DNA of 10,635 bases from DATKMS01 sp041497995 (lineage in GTDB: Bacteria; Desulfobacterota; Binatia; HRBIN30), in the NCBI GenBank assembly GCA_041497995.1, contig JBGQHM010000235.1:1-10635 (forward strand), written 5' to 3'. Below are positions 7,218-10,635 of this stretch, piece by piece. The notes beneath the pieces are model-generated. The model was not told the DNA's origin. It searched no databases and worked only from the letters and a program-made list of their open reading frames with translations. The first letter of the stretch is position 1, and every line of letters begins with the position of its first letter. A program made the position numbers and the translations under genes.

Positions 7218-8588
7218 TCAGCCCTCGTCGACCTCGCCGAAACTGACGTCGTCTTCGGCGCGGTTCTCGAAGCGCGTGTACTCGGACATGAACGTCAGCG
7301 GCACGGTGCCGATCGGCCCGTTGCGTTGCTTGGAGATGATCACCTCGGCGGCGCGCTCTTCGGCGTTCTTGTCGTAGACGATGGGGCGGAAGAGGAATGC
7401 GATCACGTCGGCGTCCTGCTCGATGGCGCCGGATTCGCGCAGATCGGCCATCACCGGCTTCTTCTCGGCGCGGGTCTCAACCTGTCGGTTGAGCTGTGAC
7501 AGGGCGACGACGGGGACATTGAGCTCTTTGGCGAGCGCTTTGAGCGAGCGCGAGATGCTGGAGATCTCCTGCTCGCGGTTGTCGGCGCCGTCGTGCCCGC
7601 GCATGAGCTGCAGGTAGTCGATCACGATCATGCCGAGCTTCGATTCGCGTTCACGTTTGAGGCGACGTGCTTTGGCCCGTAGCTCGAGGACGCTGAGCGC
7701 CGGCGTATCGTCGATGTAGATCGGCGCATCTGACAAGCGGCTCGCGGCCATCGCCAGCTTGGGAAAGTCGCGTTCTGCTGCGAACCCGGCTCGGACCTTG
7801 GACATGTCGACGCGCGCCTCGGAGCAGAGCAGTCGCAGCACCAGCTGCTCTTTTGACATTTCCAGCGAGAAGATGGCGACGCCCGTTTTCGCGTTGAGGG
7901 CCGCATACTGAGCGATGTTGAGGGCGAACGCCGTCTTTCCCATGCTCGGCCGCCCGGCGATGATGATGAGGTCCGACGGCTGCAGGCCGGCGGTCTTGCG
8001 ATCCAGCTCAATGAAGCCCGTGGGCACACCGGTGACCAGCTCCTTGCGCTCGTAGAGCTGCTCGATGGCTTTCATCGAGTCGACCATGATGTCGCGAATG
8101 CGGAAGAAGGTCGGTCGCACCTTGCGCTCCGAGATCTCGAAGATCTTGTGCTCGGCGCGATCGAGGAACTCGTCGACGTCGGCGGTCGCTTCGTAACCCA
8201 TCGTGGCGATCTCGGTCGCCGTTTGAATCAAGCTGCGCAGGATCGCCTTCTGCCGCACGATGCGCGCGTAGTACGTGACGTTGGCGGCGGTCGGGACCTT
8301 CTCGGACAGGTCCGCGAGGTAGACCGAACCGCCGATGTCGGCGAGATCACCGCGCGTCTTCAGGGTATCGGACAGCGTCACGAGGTCGACCGGTTCGCCC
8401 CGCTGGCTCAACTCGACCATTGCCCGCATGATCTTGCGATGCGCCTCGCGGTAGAAGTCGTCGGCCGTGACGAACTCGAGCGCACGGTCGAGCGCGCCGT
8501 TGTCGAGGAGCACGCCGCCAAGCACCGACTCTTCGGCCTCGATGCTCTGGGGGGGGAGCTTGCGGAGATTGTCTTCGATGGTTGCCAT
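7218..8588 (-). CDS. dnaB: Replicative DNA helicase DnaB
   Basis: Hexameric 5'-3' helicase that unwinds DNA at the replication fork and recruits primase. Counting from the ATG at 8588 it is 456 residues, a normal length, with no intein. The N-terminal DnaB domain covers about 10-112, starting LPPQSIEAEESVLGGVLLDN. The RecA-like C-terminal domain has Walker A GRPSMGKT (212-219), the catalytic Glu243 in SLEMSKEQ, Walker B VIDYLQL (322-328, Asp324), SQLNRQVE (364-371) and the finger segment KQRNGPIG (420-427). The ATG at 8588 fits the family N-terminus but has no ribosome site. A GTG at 8669 in the same frame does have AGGA five bases ahead and would give 483 residues; its extra 27 residues are unlike the conserved domain but E. 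coli DnaB has a similar leader. The gene diverges from sucA; I found no convincing promoter in the 152-base gap. Confidence 0.96.
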   Translation of the reverse strand: MATIEDNLRKLPPQSIEAEESVLGGVLLDNGALDRALEFVTADDFYREAHRKIMRAMVELSQRGEPVDLVTLSDTLKTRGDLADIGGSVYLADLSEKVPTAANVTYYARIVRQKAILRSLIQTATEIATMGYEATADVDEFLDRAEHKIFEISERKVRPTFFRIRDIMVDSMKAIEQLYERKELVTGVPTGFIELDRKTAGLQPSDLIIIAGRPSMGKTAFALNIAQYAALNAKTGVAIFSLEMSKEQLVLRLLCSEARVDMSKVRAGFAAERDFPKLAMAASRLSDAPIYIDDTPALSVLELRAKARRLKRERESKLGMIVIDYLQLMRGHDGADNREQEISSISRSLKALAKELNVPVVALSQLNRQVETRAEKKPVMADLRESGAIEQDADVIAFLFRPIVYDKNAEERAAEVIISKQRNGPIGTVPLTFMSEYTRFENRAEDDVSFGEVDEG

Positions 8589-8674
8589 TGGGGACGCCGA
8601 CGATAGCAAAAGCATGCGGTAGCGGGCAACGTGCTCGCCGTCGCCGCGCTGTATTTCTTCCGACGTCACCGGTA

Positions 8675-8678
8675 TCCT
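8675..8678 (-). promoter_or_regulatory. Possible ribosome site for an upstream GTG start of dnaB
   Basis: AGGA on the minus strand lies 5 bases before an in-frame GTG (8669-8667). It is the only good Shine-Dalgarno match near either dnaB start, so the longer 483-residue product cannot be excluded. Confidence 0.4.
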
Positions 8679-8740
8679 ACGGTCGCTGTGCTGACTCGAC
8701 TTTGCTGCTATGGTGGTGCGCTGCTCAGAGTGACGTGGTG

Positions 8741-10635
8741 ATGAACCTCGATTTCATCAATCGGGCCAACGCTGACTACGTGGACGGCCTCTATCAAGAG
8801 TATTTGCGCGATCCGGAATCCGTGGATCCGCAGTGGGCGCTGTTCTTCGCCGGCTTCGAAGCCGGCCGCGGCAGCGCGCCCAGTGGGAACGGTGCAGGGA
8901 CGTCCGCCGAGTTGGGCGCGCACCCGGCGGCTGAACACAACATCGGCGTCTTCGATCTCATCCATTCCTATCGGGAGCTCGGGCATCTCATCGCCACCCT
9001 CGATCCGTTGGGTAACAACCTCACCAGCCATCCGCTCCTCGAGCCCGACGAGTTCGGCTTCGGGGACGCCGATCTCGACCGCGTCGTCGAGTGCCCCAGC
9101 TTCAAAGGGTGCAGCACCGCGACGCTGCGCGACCTCATCGCGCGTCTGCGGGCCACCTACTGTGACACCCTGGGCGTCGAGTACATGGACATCTCCGACA
9201 AACAGCAGCGCAGTTGGCTGCAGGAGCGGATGGAGCCGACGCTCAACAAGCCACAGCTGAGCGCCGACGACCGCAGGCACATCCTGAACACGCTGTCCGC
9301 CGCAGAGGGCTTCGAGCAGTTCATCCACACCAAGTACGTTGGCCAGAAACGTTTCTCGCTCGAAGGTGGTGAAGCGCTCATCCCGTTGCTCACGACGCTC
9401 ATCGAAGACGCCGGCACCAGCGGGGTTGAAGAAATCATCATGGGCATGTCGCACCGCGGGCGCTTGAACGTGCTCGCCAACATCCTGCGCAAGCCGTACG
9501 AGATGATCTTCGCCGAGTTCGAGGGGACCTTCTTGCGATCCGACATCCAAGGCGACGGTGACGTGAAGTATCACCTCGGCTACGCGCGCGACCACACGAC
9601 GCGCAGCGGCCGCAAGGTGCACGTCTCGTTGTGCTCGAATCCCAGCCACCTCGAAGCGGTCGACCCCGTCGTCGAGGGGATCGTGCGCGCCAAGCAGCAC
9701 TACCATCAAGACACCGCACGCACGCGGGTCGTGCCGGTGCTGATCCACGGCGACGCAGCGTTCACCGGGCAGGGCCTGGTATCCGAAACCCTCGCCCTGT
9801 CGGAGCTCGAAGGCTACCGCACCGGCGGCACCATCCACATCATCATCAACAACCAGATTGGCTTCACTACGTCGCCGGAGGACTATCGCTTCACACGCTA
9901 TCCGAGCGACGTCGCGAAGATCATTCAGACGCCGGTCTTCCACGTGAACGGTGACGACCCGGAGGCCGCGGTCCAGGCGGCGCAGCTAGCGATGGCGTTC
10001 CGCAATACGTTCAAGAAGGACGTCATCATCGACCTCGTCTGCTATCGCAAGCATGGCCACAACGAAGCCGACGACCCGACCTTCACGCAGCCGGTGATGT
10101 ACAAGAAGATCGAAGCCCATCCAACGGTGCGCCAGGTGTACGCCGGACGGTTGAGCGCGGCGGGCGTGGTGAGCGCCGAGGAGGCTGCGAAGGTCGTGGC
10201 CGACTGGCGCGAGATCTTCGATGACGCGTTAAACTACGCGCGCGACTTTATGCCGCGGCAGCAGGTCTTCGCGCTCGGCGGCGTGTGGCAAGGTCTGCAG
10301 TGGGCGGGCGATGACTGGAGCGCACACACCGCCGTGCCGATCGAGACCCTGCAACGTGTCGCGGATGGCACGCTCGCCGTGCCGGATGGCTTCGTGGCCC
10401 ATCCGAAGGTGCGGAAGCTGCTCGAACAGCGTGCCGAGATGCTGCAGCCGCAGGGCAAGATCGATTGGGGCTGTGCCGAGATGCTGGCGTTCGGCACGCT
10501 GCTGCTCGAAGGCACGAAGATACGGCTCTCCGGACAGGACAGTGGCCGCGGCACGTTCAGCCACCGCCATTCGGTGCTGCGCGACGTCAAGACGAATGAA
10601 CGGTACGTTCCGCTCGATCATCTGGACACCGATCA
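8741..10635 (+). CDS. sucA: 2-oxoglutarate dehydrogenase E1 component (SucA), 3' end cut by window
   Basis: Thiamine-diphosphate E1 subunit of the 2-oxoglutarate dehydrogenase complex of the TCA cycle, decarboxylating 2-oxoglutarate and passing the succinyl group to the E2 lipoyl domain. It is open without a stop from the ATG at 8741 to the end, 631 codons of an expected 900 or more. The N-terminal E1 segment (FINRANADYVDGLYQEYL, DPQWALFFAGF) occupies about residues 5-40, followed by a Gly/Ser/Ala-rich linker. The active-site histidines equivalent to E. coli His260 and His298 are His238 (GMSHRGRLNVL) and His278 (DVKYHLGY). The thiamine-diphosphate motif runs from Gly337-Asp338 to Asn370-Asn371-Gln372, followed by CYRKHGHNEADDP. 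GQDSGRGTF at 598-606 starts the pyrimidine-binding domain. The N-terminal domain argues for SucA over a plain E1 of pyruvate dehydrogenase. The ribosome site is weak. E2 (sucB) would be expected downstream, outside the window. Confidence 0.96.
   Translation, partial: MNLDFINRANADYVDGLYQEYLRDPESVDPQWALFFAGFEAGRGSAPSGNGAGTSAELGAHPAAEHNIGVFDLIHSYRELGHLIATLDPLGNNLTSHPLLEPDEFGFGDADLDRVVECPSFKGCSTATLRDLIARLRATYCDTLGVEYMDISDKQQRSWLQERMEPTLNKPQLSADDRRHILNTLSAAEGFEQFIHTKYVGQKRFSLEGGEALIPLLTTLIEDAGTSGVEEIIMGMSHRGRLNVLANILRKPYEMIFAEFEGTFLRSDIQGDGDVKYHLGYARDHTTRSGRKVHVSLCSNPSHLEAVDPVVEGIVRAKQHYHQDTARTRVVPVLIHGDAAFTGQGLVSETLALSELEGYRTGGTIHIIINNQIGFTTSPEDYRFTRYPSDVAKIIQTPVFHVNGDDPEAAVQAAQLAMAFRNTFKKDVIIDLVCYRKHGHNEADDPTFTQPVMYKKIEAHPTVRQVYAGRLSAAGVVSAEEAAKVVADWREIFDDALNYARDFMPRQQVFALGGVWQGLQWAGDDWSAHTAVPIETLQRVADGTLAVPDGFVAHPKVRKLLEQRAEMLQPQGKIDWGCAEMLAFGTLLLEGTKIRLSGQDSGRGTFSHRHSVLRDVKTNERYVPLDHLDTD

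Noticed and set aside
8708..9943. Minus-strand open frame of 411 codons opposite sucA
   Set aside because: It is a shadow of sucA, which has clear catalytic motifs on the plus strand; no start signal or domain is seen in the antisense frame.

Overview
The window is high-GC bacterial chromosome with ordinary housekeeping content and a few accessory insertions. A predicted haem-binding lipoprotein with six CXXCH sites points to a Gram-negative with a rich c-type cytochrome complement. Together with the intergenic repeat types, this suggests a deltaproteobacterial-type lineage (Myxococcota, Desulfobacterota or Binatota-like). That placement is an inference and has low confidence. I see no tRNA, rRNA, CRISPR array or phage gene.

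Layout from left to right. Positions 1-105 are non-coding and carry a perfect REP-like hairpin. Positions 106-3204 (minus) encode a 1032-residue lipoprotein that joins a cytochrome P460-like N-terminal domain to a multihaem region and a C-terminal beta-rich domain. Just upstream on the same strand is miaB (3267-4562), the tRNA methylthiotransferase. Diverging from miaB is a 66-residue zinc-ribbon protein (4627-4827), with a 64-base spacer in which both directions may use one TATATA core as their -10 region. Positions 4892-5503 form a compact mobile unit: an IS200-type/REP-associated HUH tyrosine transposase (minus) between two inverted, hairpin-forming repeats. The transposase has no conventional start codon next to its conserved N-terminus. 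Next comes a signal-less BtuF-like substrate-binding protein (5572-6489, plus). It converges on peptide deformylase (6572-7120, minus), and the junction is packed with nested inverted repeats. A 14-base tandem repeat separates def from dnaB (7218-8588, minus). dnaB diverges from sucA (8741 to the window end, plus), which is cut by the window edge.

The genes do not form one pathway. miaB (tRNA modification), def (removal of the N-formyl group), dnaB (replication fork helicase) and sucA (TCA cycle) are core functions. The cytochrome, the BtuF-like protein, the zinc ribbon and the REP-type transposase unit are the lineage-specific part. The least ordinary items are the P460/multihaem architecture, the transposase whose N-terminal reading frame runs into its own flanking repeat, and the variety of repeats placed in almost every gap between genes. 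I did not find a convincing new defence or biosynthetic system.
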